A DNA stretch of 64,000 nucleotides, from NCBI RefSeq assembly GCF_017592555.1, contig NZ_JAGFNS010000012.1:62001-126000 (forward strand), given 5' to 3'. How positions within the stretch are numbered: the first letter of the stretch is position 1; each line of letters starts with the position of its first letter. Shown piece after piece: positions 41,292-48,987 of the stretch. The notes under the pieces were generated by a model. That model saw nothing but the letters and a program-made list of their open reading frames with translations, had not been told where the DNA came from and made no database searches. The DNA comes from Actinoplanes flavus (lineage in GTDB: Bacteria; Actinomycetota; Actinomycetes; Mycobacteriales; Micromonosporaceae). Both the position numbers and the translations under genes were made by a program.

Positions 41292-42200
41292 ATGTATCGA
41301 CGCGGAGTCAGCAGCCGGACGCGCAAGCTGGTGATTGGAGGTGCCGCCGCAGCGCTGCTCGGCTCGGCGCTCGCGGTCGGCACGGGGATGGGCCAGGCCG
41401 CTGTCCAACCCGGGGGCAACGCCGGAGCCAGCTCCGGTGACATCAACGCTCTGGTGCCGGCGCTGGGTTTCAGCCCGGGCGATCCGAACGCGACGGCCGA
41501 CCGCGTGGGCCCTACCGGGGTGAATGTTCCCGGTCGCTGCCCGCCCACTCAAGCCCAGGTGAACGCGCAGGTGGCGCTCAAGAATGCGAGCCTTCCGAGT
41601 GGAACGGATCTCGAGAGCCGTATCCAGCGTTTTGAGAAGACCTTGTCGGCGATTCAAGACTTGAAATGCCCCGCATCTTCCACGACTTTGCTGGGCCGGT
41701 TGAATTCCTTGACCGCGCTGCGCGCGAACGCGAACCGCGACAACATCCTGCGTGGTTTGGGTTTGAACGAAACGCCGGCGGATAGAGCCGCCGCAGGATC
41801 CGGTGACGGGGCCGCGGGTGGAGCGACGGGGAACGCCGGAGCCAACTCCGGCAACATTGACGCTTTGGTGCCGGCGCTGGGTTTCAGCCCGGGCGATCCG
41901 AACGCGACGGCCGACCGGGTGGGTCCTACCGGGGTGAATGTTCCCGGTCGCTGCCCGCCCACTCAAGCCCAGGTGAACGCGCAGGTGGCGCTCAAGAATG
42001 TGAGCCTTCCGAGTGGAACGGATCTGGAGAGCCGCATCCAACGTTTTGAGAAGACCTTGTCGGCGATTCAAGACTTGAAATGCCCCGCATCTTCCACGAC
42101 TTTGCTGGGCCGGTTGAATTCTTTGACCGCGCTGCGCGCGAACGCGAACCGCGACAACATCCTGCGTGGTTTGGGTTTGAACGAAACGCCAGCGGGATAA
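41292..42200 (+). CDS. Secreted protein with near-identical internal duplication
   Basis: 302-aa exported protein of unknown family. A Tat-like or Sec signal (MYRRGVSSRTRKLVIGGAAAALLGSALAVGTGMGQAA) is followed by two copies of a domain of about 120 residues. Each copy contains GDxNALVPALGFSPGDPNATADRVG, a GRCPPTQAQVNAQVALKN segment, SGTDLESRIQRFEKTLSAIQDLKCP and LLGRLNSLTALRANANRDN. Each has two Cys, probably one disulfide. A Gly/Ala-rich linker separates them. Start ATG 41292 follows GAGAGGAG. Codon use is less GC-rich than in its neighbours, suggesting later arrival or relaxed selection. Confidence 0.85.
   Translation: MYRRGVSSRTRKLVIGGAAAALLGSALAVGTGMGQAAVQPGGNAGASSGDINALVPALGFSPGDPNATADRVGPTGVNVPGRCPPTQAQVNAQVALKNASLPSGTDLESRIQRFEKTLSAIQDLKCPASSTTLLGRLNSLTALRANANRDNILRGLGLNETPADRAAAGSGDGAAGGATGNAGANSGNIDALVPALGFSPGDPNATADRVGPTGVNVPGRCPPTQAQVNAQVALKNVSLPSGTDLESRIQRFEKTLSAIQDLKCPASSTTLLGRLNSLTALRANANRDNILRGLGLNETPAG
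41418..42197 (+). repeat. 414-bp-period tandem duplication
   Basis: The second copy begins at 41832, 414 nt after the first (41418). About 366 nt of each copy align with only a scatter of substitutions. The similarity runs up to the stop codon region, where GGCGGATAGAGCC in copy 1 matches GCGGGATAAAGCC in copy 2. The duplication is recent or kept uniform by conversion. Confidence 0.92.
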
Positions 42201-42370
42201 AGCCGCGGGGAATGCGGCGCCGTAAAACGCGCCAGTGAAACAAGCGGCTCGCAGTGCGGCGCCGCGGACAACGGCAACCTGATCCTTCGCGGAACTAGAT
42301 CCACCGCACGGAACCACCTCGCCGGAGGCCCTCGAACCACGGGGGTCTCCGGCGCGTCCGTGTCTGGGCC

Positions 42371-42475
42371 ATGCACGCGGTGATCTTCGGCTACTTTGGC
42401 ACGCTGGCCGACCCCGGCGTCTGCCGGCCACGGTTCTAAGAGGCGCCGGCCGAGAGCTTCGGCGAGCGCAGGTGA
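42371..42475 (+). pseudogene. HAD-superfamily hydrolase relic
   Basis: ATG 42371 opens MHAVIFGYFGTLADPG, close to the HAD motif I region (usually VIFDxFGTLxDP), but the nucleophile Asp is replaced by Gly. The frame stops at 42437. The same frame beyond it reads EAPAESFGERR before TGA at 42473, similar to the cap-domain start of such enzymes (GxPAExFxER). The rest of the gene is missing. This looks like a deeply truncated remnant. Confidence 0.5.
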
Positions 42476-42500
42476 AAGGCCCGTCGCGAGACGGGGCCTT
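42476..42500 (+). terminator. Hairpin terminator after HAD relic
   Basis: AAGGCCCGTC (42476-42485) and GACGGGGCCTT (42490-42500) pair around GCGA with one bulged G, followed by CTTCGTTTCC. Confidence 0.65.
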
Positions 42501-42627
42501 CTTCGTTTCCCGCTCTTCGGAACACCGGAAGATTTCTCGTGGGATGGGGCAACCTTTTCGGCCCGGCGGACCACAGGGGTGTGGATCATTCGTCGCCCCA
42601 GGAGTTCCCCCTCATGCCCCGTATCCC

Positions 42628-43167
42628 GTGACGGACAGGACCAGACACTTGTCCGATCTTGGTACCGAATACGCCTTCCGGCGGTTCTTCGACGAGCATC
42701 ACGCCGACATGTCCCGGCTCGCCTACCTGGTGACCGGCGACTCGCAGGCCGCCGACGACCTGGCGGCCGACGCGTTCGTGGAGGTGTGGCGGCACTGGGA
42801 GCGCGTACAGGGGGCGGACAGCCCGGTGGCGTACGCGCGCGGCATCGTGACCAATCTGGCCCGCCAGTGGATCAAGAAGCAGAGCCGGGAGCGGTCCGGG
42901 CTGCTGCGGCTCGGCCTGCTGCGCCGCGACCGGGCGGAGAGCGACACCCCCGCGGTCCTCGACGTGCGAGCGGCGCTGCAGCGCCTTCCGCAGCGGCGTC
43001 GCGAGTGCGTCATCCTCCGGTACGCGTTCGACGTGCCGGAACGTGAGGTCGCCACCATCCTGGGCATCTCGGTCGGCGCCGTGAAGAGCCACACGTCGCG
43101 GGGCGCCGCCCAGTTGAGCGAGTTCCTGCGCGAGATGCCGCTGGTGACGGGACGCCACCATGGCTGA
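42628..43167 (+). CDS. ECF RNA polymerase sigma factor (SigE-like)
   Basis: 179-aa ECF sigma factor. Region 2: FRRFFDEHHADMSRLAYLVTGDSQAADDLAADAFVEVWRHW. Region 4: LQRLPQRRRECVILRYAFDVPEREVATILGISVGAVKSHTSRGAAQL. GTG 42628 is my choice; TTG 42650 or an upstream ATG are possible, and none has a strong ribosome site. It overlaps the next gene by 8 nt, the usual sigma/anti-sigma arrangement. Confidence 0.88.
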   Translation: MTDRTRHLSDLGTEYAFRRFFDEHHADMSRLAYLVTGDSQAADDLAADAFVEVWRHWERVQGADSPVAYARGIVTNLARQWIKKQSRERSGLLRLGLLRRDRAESDTPAVLDVRAALQRLPQRRRECVILRYAFDVPEREVATILGISVGAVKSHTSRGAAQLSEFLREMPLVTGRHHG

Positions 43168-43945
43168 GCCGTACCGGCCCGAGTTGGGTGCGGCGCTGCG
43201 CCGGGAGGCCGAGCGGCACACGCCGGACCGGGTCGCGATGCTCACCCGGATCGCGCGGCGCCGTGCCGAGCCGGCCCGCGGCCGGTGGGCGTTCTCGTTG
43301 CGCCCGGTGGCCGCCGCGGCGTCGGTGGCCGCCACCATCGTGGTGGGTTTCACCGGGATCCGGCCGACCGGTGACGAGCCGGGCCCGGATCCCGCGCCGG
43401 CCGCCACCGGCTCACCGGCGCCGTCGGAGTCCGGCGTCCCGTCGCCGCAGCACGGCCGTACCTCGAAGGCGAAGCCCGTGGAGACCGGCCGCCGTCCGGA
43501 CCGGGGCGCCGCCACCACCCCGGGCACGACGCCGGTGGTTCCGGTGTGGAAGCCGGCCGACGGCTTCCTGAGTTCCCGAGCCGTCCTCGACGAACACTCG
43601 GCCGGCACCTGGGCGCAGGGCAACGTCACCCTGACCACCACCGAACCGGTGACCGCATTGGACGTGGTGATCGGCGTGGCCCGGGCCGGGGGCGTTCAGG
43701 AGGCCGGGAAGTGGACGTCGATCCCGGCGGCGAGGATCTCCATGGCCGTGACCGCGGAGAAGGACGTGCTGTACTACCGCTTCACCCTCGAGCCGGGCGC
43801 CCCCCTGGCGCCGGGCAGCTACGTCTTCGCGGCGCAGTACACGCACGCCGACGTCGACCGGGATCCCAGCGGCGACAACTACGGCGCGGTCGCCATCGCC
43901 GGCCCGAGGAAGGCCGCGGTGACCGGCGCGTTCCCGGCCGCCTGA
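43160..43945 (+). CDS. Putative membrane-anchored anti-sigma factor
   Basis: 261-aa protein. The short cytoplasmic N terminus (LGAALRREAERHTPDRVAMLTRIARRR, about residues 8-36) is helical, followed by one membrane helix (LRPVAAAASVAATIVVGFTGI), a Pro/Thr-rich linker and an extracytoplasmic beta-rich domain (about 130-261). No zinc-binding HxxxCxxC motif is seen. The overlap with the sigma gene suggests it controls that factor, sensing an envelope signal. This is inferred from context. Confidence 0.7.
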   Translation: MAEPYRPELGAALRREAERHTPDRVAMLTRIARRRAEPARGRWAFSLRPVAAAASVAATIVVGFTGIRPTGDEPGPDPAPAATGSPAPSESGVPSPQHGRTSKAKPVETGRRPDRGAATTPGTTPVVPVWKPADGFLSSRAVLDEHSAGTWAQGNVTLTTTEPVTALDVVIGVARAGGVQEAGKWTSIPAARISMAVTAEKDVLYYRFTLEPGAPLAPGSYVFAAQYTHADVDRDPSGDNYGAVAIAGPRKAAVTGAFPAA

Positions 43946-43956
43946 GCCGAGACGAA

Positions 43957-43991
43957 CGTGGGCCCCGGTGCGATCCGCACCGGGGCCCACG
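43957..43991. terminator. Bidirectional hairpin terminator
   Basis: Perfect 16-bp arms CGTGGGCCCCGGTGCG (43957-43972) and complement (43976-43991) around ATC, between two convergent genes. Confidence 0.88.
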
Positions 43992-44005
43992 CCGTCGTCG
44001 CGGGC

Positions 44006-45262
44006 CTAGAGGTAGCTGCCCTTCTTGTACTCCGCGTAGCTCATGTTCCAGTCGGTCCAGCCGTTGCCGTTCTTCAGCTTGTCCTCGGTGCCGGAGACGG
44101 TGATCACATCACCCATCATGGTGCGCTGGAACAGCCACTCGCCGAGCGCCTCGGAGACGTTGACGCAGCCGTGCGAGACGTTGCGCTTGCCCTGCACGCC
44201 CTCGGACCACGGGGCGGCGTGGATGAACTGGCCGCTGTAGGTGATCCGCTGAGCCCAGTCGATCGGGGTCTTGTAGCCGTTCACCGGGTCCTCGTCGGTG
44301 GTGTCGAAGACGGTGTGCGCCGCCTTCTCCATGATCACCATGGTGCCGCTGGAGGAGGGGGTGCTCGGCTTGCCCAGGCTCACCGGGATCGTCTTGATGA
44401 CCTTGCCGTCCTGCTTGACGGTCATCTTCTTGGTCTTGTTGGAGACGGTGAGGATCATCTCGCGGCCGATCTTCAGGTCCACGGTGAGGTCGGACCGGCC
44501 GTACCACCCGTCGCCGAGCTGCACGCCCTTGAGCTTCACGTCGTAGAAGACCTTGGAGCCGGCCTTCCAGTAGCTCTGCGGCCGGAAGTGCACCTCGGTG
44601 GGGCTGATCCAGCGCCAGGTGCCCTCCTGCGCGGGCGTGGCGGTGACCACCATCCGGCGCTCGACCTCGCCCCGGTACTTCTCCGGGATGGCCCGCCCGA
44701 ACTTCATGATCAGCGGCATGCCGACGCCGACGGTCTGCCCGTCGCCCAGGAAGCTGGTCACCCGCACCAGGTTGGACGGCTGCTTCATCGTCGTGAACGA
44801 GCTGGTGGCGGTGTTGTTCTTGCCCTCGGCCGCCGGGGTGGTGACGGTCACTGTGTACTTCGTGCCCCAGGCCAGCGACTCGGAGGGACGCCAGAGATTC
44901 CGGTCCTTGTCGAGGGTGCCCTCGACCTCCTTGCCCTTGGCATCGGTGACCTTGACCTCGGTGTTGTCCGCGTCCTCGCTGTCGAACTTCACCTCGGACC
45001 AGAGCTCGACGCTCTTCGCGTCCGCCGCGGGGGAGGTCACCGCGACGGTGCTCAGCGTGGGCGCGGCGGAGGGCGCCGACGACGCTCCGGCGGCCTTGTC
45101 ACCGCCACCCTCCCAGGAGGGCTCGTCCTTGCCGCCGCTGCACGCGGCGGTCAGCAGCAGGGTGCCCGTGAGCATCGCGGCCAGGGTCAGGCGCCACCGG
45201 CTCCGGCCACTTCGGGCGGCCGGACCGGCCCGCTCCGCCGACCGAATTCCATCCATCTCCAT
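44006..45262 (-). CDS. L,D-transpeptidase lipoprotein
   Basis: 418-aa peptidoglycan crosslinking enzyme forming 3-3 links. Signal with lipobox LLLTAAC (Cys about 42), two Ig-like domains (about 70-270) and a YkuD catalytic domain with SHGCVNVS, where Cys is the nucleophile and His the base. The domain order matches mycobacterial LdtMt2. ATG 45262 follows GAGGAGACC on this strand and places the signal peptide near the N terminus. A paralogue lies just upstream in tandem. Confidence 0.93.
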   Translation of the reverse strand: MEMDGIRSAERAGPAARSGRSRWRLTLAAMLTGTLLLTAACSGGKDEPSWEGGGDKAAGASSAPSAAPTLSTVAVTSPAADAKSVELWSEVKFDSEDADNTEVKVTDAKGKEVEGTLDKDRNLWRPSESLAWGTKYTVTVTTPAAEGKNNTATSSFTTMKQPSNLVRVTSFLGDGQTVGVGMPLIMKFGRAIPEKYRGEVERRMVVTATPAQEGTWRWISPTEVHFRPQSYWKAGSKVFYDVKLKGVQLGDGWYGRSDLTVDLKIGREMILTVSNKTKKMTVKQDGKVIKTIPVSLGKPSTPSSSGTMVIMEKAAHTVFDTTDEDPVNGYKTPIDWAQRITYSGQFIHAAPWSEGVQGKRNVSHGCVNVSEALGEWLFQRTMMGDVITVSGTEDKLKNGNGWTDWNMSYAEYKKGSYL

Positions 45263-45400
45263 GGTCTCCTCACGGCGTTCGTTCTCCCCGGCGCCCAATA
45301 GTGCCCCGCGAAACGGCGTCGCACCAATACCGGTTTCGTGCCGTGACCGGTGCAACGCCATCGATGTACCCCACCGGGTTGAAAGAACCACGCCGGGTGA

Positions 45401-46624
45401 TCAGAGAGCGCTGCCCTCCTTGAACTTCTCCCAGCTCACGTCCCACGGCGTCCAGCCGTTGCCGTAATCCAGCTCGTCACCGGTGCCCTTCACGGTGACC
45501 GGGTCGCCGATCAGGGTCTTGCCGAACAGCCACCGGGCGTTCGAGGGGGACACGTTGACACAGCCGTGTGACACGTTCGTGCGTCCCTGTGCGCCGGTGG
45601 ACCACGGTGCCGAGTGGATGTACTGGCCGCTCCAGGTGAGTCGCTGCGCGTACTCGATGTCGGTGCGGTAGCCGGCGCTGCCGTCGGTGTCGGTGGTGTC
45701 GAAGACGGTCGCCGCCTTTTTCTCCATGACCACCATGTGGCCGCTGGACGACGGCGTGCTCTTCTTGCCGAGGCTCACCGGGATGGTCTTGACGACCTTG
45801 CCCTCCTGGAGCACGGTCATCTTCTTCGAGGCGTTGTCGACCTTCATCTCGAACTTGCGGCCGATCTTGACCTTGGCCGAGCGGTCCTGGTCGCCGTAAC
45901 GGCCGCCGCCGGTGGGCAGCCCGCCGACCGCGATCCGGACGGTCATCTCGGTGCCGGTCTGCCAGTAGTCGGGCGCCCGGTAGTAGGCCTGGGTGCCACT
46001 CGACGTCCACGACCAGGTGCCCGGCTGCGACGGCGAGGTCTCGACGAACATCCGCTTCTGTACGGCGGCGCGATCCGCCTTCTTGATGCCCGGGTTGAAC
46101 TCGACGACCACCGGCATCGCCACCCCGTACGTGTTGCCGTCGAAGAGGTAGAGCCCGGTGCCCGTCTCCCGGGCCGGGGCGCCCATCGTGGTGAAGGAGG
46201 TGCTCGCCGTCGTGGTCTGTCCGTCACTTCCGGTGGCGACGACCTTGGCGGCGTACGTCTGCTTGGTCTTGAGGGGTTTGGCCGGCACCCAGGCCGAGCC
46301 GTCCTCGCGGAGCTCGCCCGCGACGGCCTTGCCCTTGGCGTCGGTCAGGGTGACGGAGGTGACCGTGCCGCCGCTCACCTTGAGCCCGATCTCCGCGCTC
46401 ACCGGCACGTTCTTCTTGTCGGCGGTGGGTGTGATGCTCAGCGCGACCGGGCCGGCCGCGGACGTGCTCTCGGTCACCGGCGCGTTCGAGGCGCCGGGGG
46501 TGGTGCTCGCGGTCGCGGCCGGGTCGGCGAAAGCGGGTTTGGTGTCGTCGTCGCCGCAGGCAGCGAGGGGTGCGATCAGGCCAAGCGCCATGATCGCCGC
46601 CAGGGAGCGGCGGAGGTGAACCAT
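45401..46624 (-). CDS. L,D-transpeptidase lipoprotein (paralogue)
   Basis: 407-aa enzyme with the same plan: lipobox LIAPLAAC (Cys about 23), Thr/Ser-rich spacer, two Ig-like domains and a YkuD domain with the NVSHGCVNVSPSNARWLF motif. The catalytic domains of the two paralogues are closely similar (IPVSLGKxSTPSSSG, VFDTTD, GYxT), while their N-terminal halves differ more, so they arose by tandem duplication followed by divergence. ATG 46624 gives the proper signal peptide. Confidence 0.93.
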   Translation of the reverse strand: MVHLRRSLAAIMALGLIAPLAACGDDDTKPAFADPAATASTTPGASNAPVTESTSAAGPVALSITPTADKKNVPVSAEIGLKVSGGTVTSVTLTDAKGKAVAGELREDGSAWVPAKPLKTKQTYAAKVVATGSDGQTTTASTSFTTMGAPARETGTGLYLFDGNTYGVAMPVVVEFNPGIKKADRAAVQKRMFVETSPSQPGTWSWTSSGTQAYYRAPDYWQTGTEMTVRIAVGGLPTGGGRYGDQDRSAKVKIGRKFEMKVDNASKKMTVLQEGKVVKTIPVSLGKKSTPSSSGHMVVMEKKAATVFDTTDTDGSAGYRTDIEYAQRLTWSGQYIHSAPWSTGAQGRTNVSHGCVNVSPSNARWLFGKTLIGDPVTVKGTGDELDYGNGWTPWDVSWEKFKEGSAL

Positions 46625-46762
46625 CGTCGGGCCCCGTTCTGGAGTTCTCAGCGCTGACATCCTGACGCATGGACGCAAGCCGTGCCTCCCCCTTCGGGTG
46701 ACCGGCGGCCGGTTTCAAGGATCTTCCGAGGTCGTGCTAACGTTTTCCCCGTTGTACGGCGA

Positions 46763-46835
46763 GCGTCGCTAGCTCAACTGGCAGAGCAGCGGACTCTTAA
46801 TCCGCGGGTTGTAGGTTCGAGTCCTACGCGACGCA
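46763..46835 (+). tRNA. tRNA-Lys (CUU), copy 1
   Basis: 73-nt tRNA: acceptor GCGTCGC/GCGACGC, D-arm AGCTCAACTGGCAGAGC, anticodon loop CTCTTAA giving CUU, T-arm with GGTTCGAGTCC. CCA is not encoded. A strong T-run terminator follows. Confidence 0.97.
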
Positions 46836-46850
46836 CTCTCCAAGCACACG

Positions 46851-46879
46851 AAACCCCAGCCCTCCGGCTGGGGTTTTTT
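46851..46879 (+). terminator. Rho-independent terminator after tRNA-Lys 1
   Basis: AAACCCCAGCC (46851-46861), loop CTCC, GGCTGGGGTTT (46866-46876) with a run of six T. A classic intrinsic terminator. Confidence 0.93.
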
Positions 46880-46967
46880 CGTGCCCTTCACCGGTGTTTC
46901 CGGGATCGCCTCGATAGTTGCGGCCAGCCAAAGCGTGTTGCCCCGCCTAACTACTGCTCCCCAGCTC

Positions 46968-46978
46968 CGAAAGTTTCG
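46968..46978. promoter_or_regulatory. CGAAAGTTTCG palindrome upstream of deacetylase
   Basis: A perfect 11-bp palindrome in an AT-rich patch (46966-47000) about 107 bp before the deacetylase start codon. It may be an operator for carbohydrate-responsive control. Confidence 0.3.
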
Positions 46979-47084
46979 AAAATTTACCGGCATTTAACGG
47001 TTGACGCGGTCCCGGCGGCTCCGAACAATGAATCAGCGACGGCCGTCGATCCCTTCCCGTTCCCCGACACGAAGGTGGATCCCC

Positions 47085-48074
47085 ATGCGCAAGCTCAGAG
47101 CCGTGCTCTGCGGAGTGGCCGGCGCGCTGGCCGCGTCCGGCGCCGTCCTGGTTCCCCTCACCCAGACGGCCACCGCGGCCCCCGCCGCCTGTAGCAGTGG
47201 TTACGTCGGTCTCACCTACGACGACGGGCCGAACGCCGGCAACACCACCAACCTGCTCAACGCGCTGCGGCAGAACGGGCTGCGCGCCACCATGTTCAAC
47301 ACCGGCCAGAACGCGGCGGCCAACCCCGGCCTGGTCCGGGCGCAGGTGGACGCCGGGATGTGGGTCGCCAACCACAGCTACACCCACCCGCACATGCTGA
47401 ACCTGTCCTCGGCGCAGATGAGCTCGGAGCTGTCCCGCACGCAGAGCGCCATCCAGGCCGGCGGCGGGGGCACCCCGGTGCTCTTCCGGCCGCCCTACGG
47501 GGAGACGAACGCCACCCTCCAGTCCGCCGCGTCGGCCCTGGGCATGCGCACGATCATTTGGGACGTCGACTCCCAGGACTGGAACGGCGCCAGCACGGCC
47601 CAGATCGTGCAGCGGGCCGGCACGCTCACCAACGGCCAGATCATCCTGATGCACGACCAGTACGCCACCACCGTCGCCGCCATCCCGCAGATCGCCGCCG
47701 ACCTGCGCAACCGGGGCCTGTGCGCCGGCATGATCTCGGCCACCACCGGCCGGGCCGTGGCGCCGGGCGGCGGAACCAACCCCACGACGCCGCCGCCGAC
47801 CGGTGGCTCCTGCACGGCCACCTACTCCGAGGGTCAGAAGTGGAGCGACCGCTTCAACGGCCAGGTGGCGGTCACCGGGACGAACAACTGGACGGTCACC
47901 GTCACTCTGCGTGCCCCGCAGAAGGTCATCGCGAGCTGGAACGCCACGATCAGCTGGGACGCCACCGGCTACGTGATGACCGCCCGGCCCAACGGCAACG
48001 GCAACACCTTCGGCTTCACCGTTCAGCACGGCGGCAACTGGACCTGGCCGTCGCTGACCTGCACCGCGACCTGA
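47085..48074 (+). CDS. Secreted polysaccharide deacetylase with CBM2
   Basis: 329-aa exported enzyme: signal peptide (VLCGVAGALAASGAVLVPLTQTATAAP), NodB deacetylase domain (about 35-225) and a C-terminal family 2 carbohydrate-binding module (about 243-329, with conserved Trp and two Cys). NodB motifs: LTYDDGP (catalytic base and metal Asp), NHSYTHPHM (metal His pair), FRPPYG, IWDVDSQDW and ILMHD. The likely substrate is chitin, xylan or an acetylated wall glycan. Start ATG 47085 follows AAGGTGG. It lies between two almost identical tRNA-Lys genes. Confidence 0.92.
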   Translation: MRKLRAVLCGVAGALAASGAVLVPLTQTATAAPAACSSGYVGLTYDDGPNAGNTTNLLNALRQNGLRATMFNTGQNAAANPGLVRAQVDAGMWVANHSYTHPHMLNLSSAQMSSELSRTQSAIQAGGGGTPVLFRPPYGETNATLQSAASALGMRTIIWDVDSQDWNGASTAQIVQRAGTLTNGQIILMHDQYATTVAAIPQIAADLRNRGLCAGMISATTGRAVAPGGGTNPTTPPPTGGSCTATYSEGQKWSDRFNGQVAVTGTNNWTVTVTLRAPQKVIASWNATISWDATGYVMTARPNGNGNTFGFTVQHGGNWTWPSLTCTAT

Positions 48075-48136
48075 CCCGTTCCCCACGGCCGACAACCGGG
48101 GCCGGGGCGGTGTGTTAGTCTTCCTCCCGTCGAAAG

Positions 48137-48209
48137 GCGCTGCTAGCTCAACTGGCAGAGCAGCGGACTCTTAATCCGCGGGTTGTAGGTTCGAGTCCTA
48201 CGCGGCGCA
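48137..48209 (+). tRNA. tRNA-Lys (CUU), copy 2
   Basis: 73-nt tRNA identical to copy 1 over 63 contiguous nt (48142-48204 against 46768-46830). It differs only in the outer acceptor stem (GCGCTGC/GCGGCGC, with one T-G pair). CCA is not encoded. Confidence 0.97.
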
Positions 48210-48216
48210 CGACCGA

Positions 48217-48251
48217 CCGAGGGCCCCACCTGATTCAGGTGGGGCCCTCGG
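48217..48251 (+). terminator. Hairpin terminator after tRNA-Lys 2
   Basis: CCGAGGGCCCCACCTGA (48217-48233) and its complement (48235-48251), followed by TGCTTTT. Confidence 0.88.
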
Positions 48252-48354
48252 TGCTTTTGTGACTCGCTGTGAACCCGAGCGAAGACCTACCGCCGGGGCC
48301 GGATCATCCCTTCGGGCGTCCGGAGCGGGGCCCCGCGCGCCGTATCGTCGCGGC

Positions 48355-48987
48355 ATGACCCGTGTCCTGCTGATCTCGGGAAGCACCCGGGAGGGTTCCC
48401 TGCACACCGCCGCCCTGCGGACCGCGGCCCGGTTCGCGCCACCGGAGATCGCCACCACGCGGTACGAGGACCTGCGCCACCTGCCCGCCTTCGTCCCCGG
48501 CGAGCTGCCGATGGGCCCGGTCGCCGAGCTGCGCTCCCTGGTCGACGCCGCCGACGCCGTGCTGTTCAGCACCCCGGAGTACGCCGGCTCGCTGCCCGGC
48601 AGCCTGAAGAACCTGCTCGACTGGCTGGTCGACGGCGGCGACCTGGGCGGCAAACCGGTCGCCTGGCTGTCCGTGGTGCGGCCCGGCCTGGACGACGGCG
48701 CCCGGGCCGCCCTGGAGTCGGTGCTCGACCACGCGGGCGCCCGGCTGCTGCGGAGCGCGTGCGTCCGGATCCCGCTGGAGATGGCGTCGATCGACGGCGC
48801 CGGCATCGTCACCGACGACCGCCTGCACATGGCCCTCCAGGACATGCTGCAAGCGCTCGCCCGGACCCTCGCCGACTCCCGGCCCCGACCGCAGCCGTCC
48901 TGGCAGGCGCACTCCAGCGTCTACCCGATCGTGCCGGACCAGGGCCCGACCGGGCGGCCGGTGATCTGGCCGGACGGGTTCAGCTGA
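48355..48987 (+). CDS. NADPH-dependent FMN reductase
   Basis: 210-aa flavodoxin-fold oxidoreductase. The phosphate-binding loop is ISGSTREGSLHTAAL (residues 7-21), and the active-site loop is FSTPEYAGSLPGSLKNLLDWL, typical for ArsH/ChrR/YieF-type quinone or chromate reductases. It uses NAD(P)H and FMN. ATG 48355 gives the canonical MTRVLLISGS start. The 3' end overlaps the convergent sulfatase by 8 nt. Confidence 0.92.
   Translation: MTRVLLISGSTREGSLHTAALRTAARFAPPEIATTRYEDLRHLPAFVPGELPMGPVAELRSLVDAADAVLFSTPEYAGSLPGSLKNLLDWLVDGGDLGGKPVAWLSVVRPGLDDGARAALESVLDHAGARLLRSACVRIPLEMASIDGAGIVTDDRLHMALQDMLQALARTLADSRPRPQPSWQAHSSVYPIVPDQGPTGRPVIWPDGFS

Larger units (their letters stand above)
42201..42627. 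other. Intergenic region before ECF sigma gene
   Basis: This 427-bp stretch holds a HAD-hydrolase relic (42371-42475), a hairpin terminator (42476-42500), and a GGCAACC sequence at 42548-42554, which resembles ECF -35 elements and might serve autoregulated transcription of the sigma gene. No clear -10 partner was found. Confidence 0.4.
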
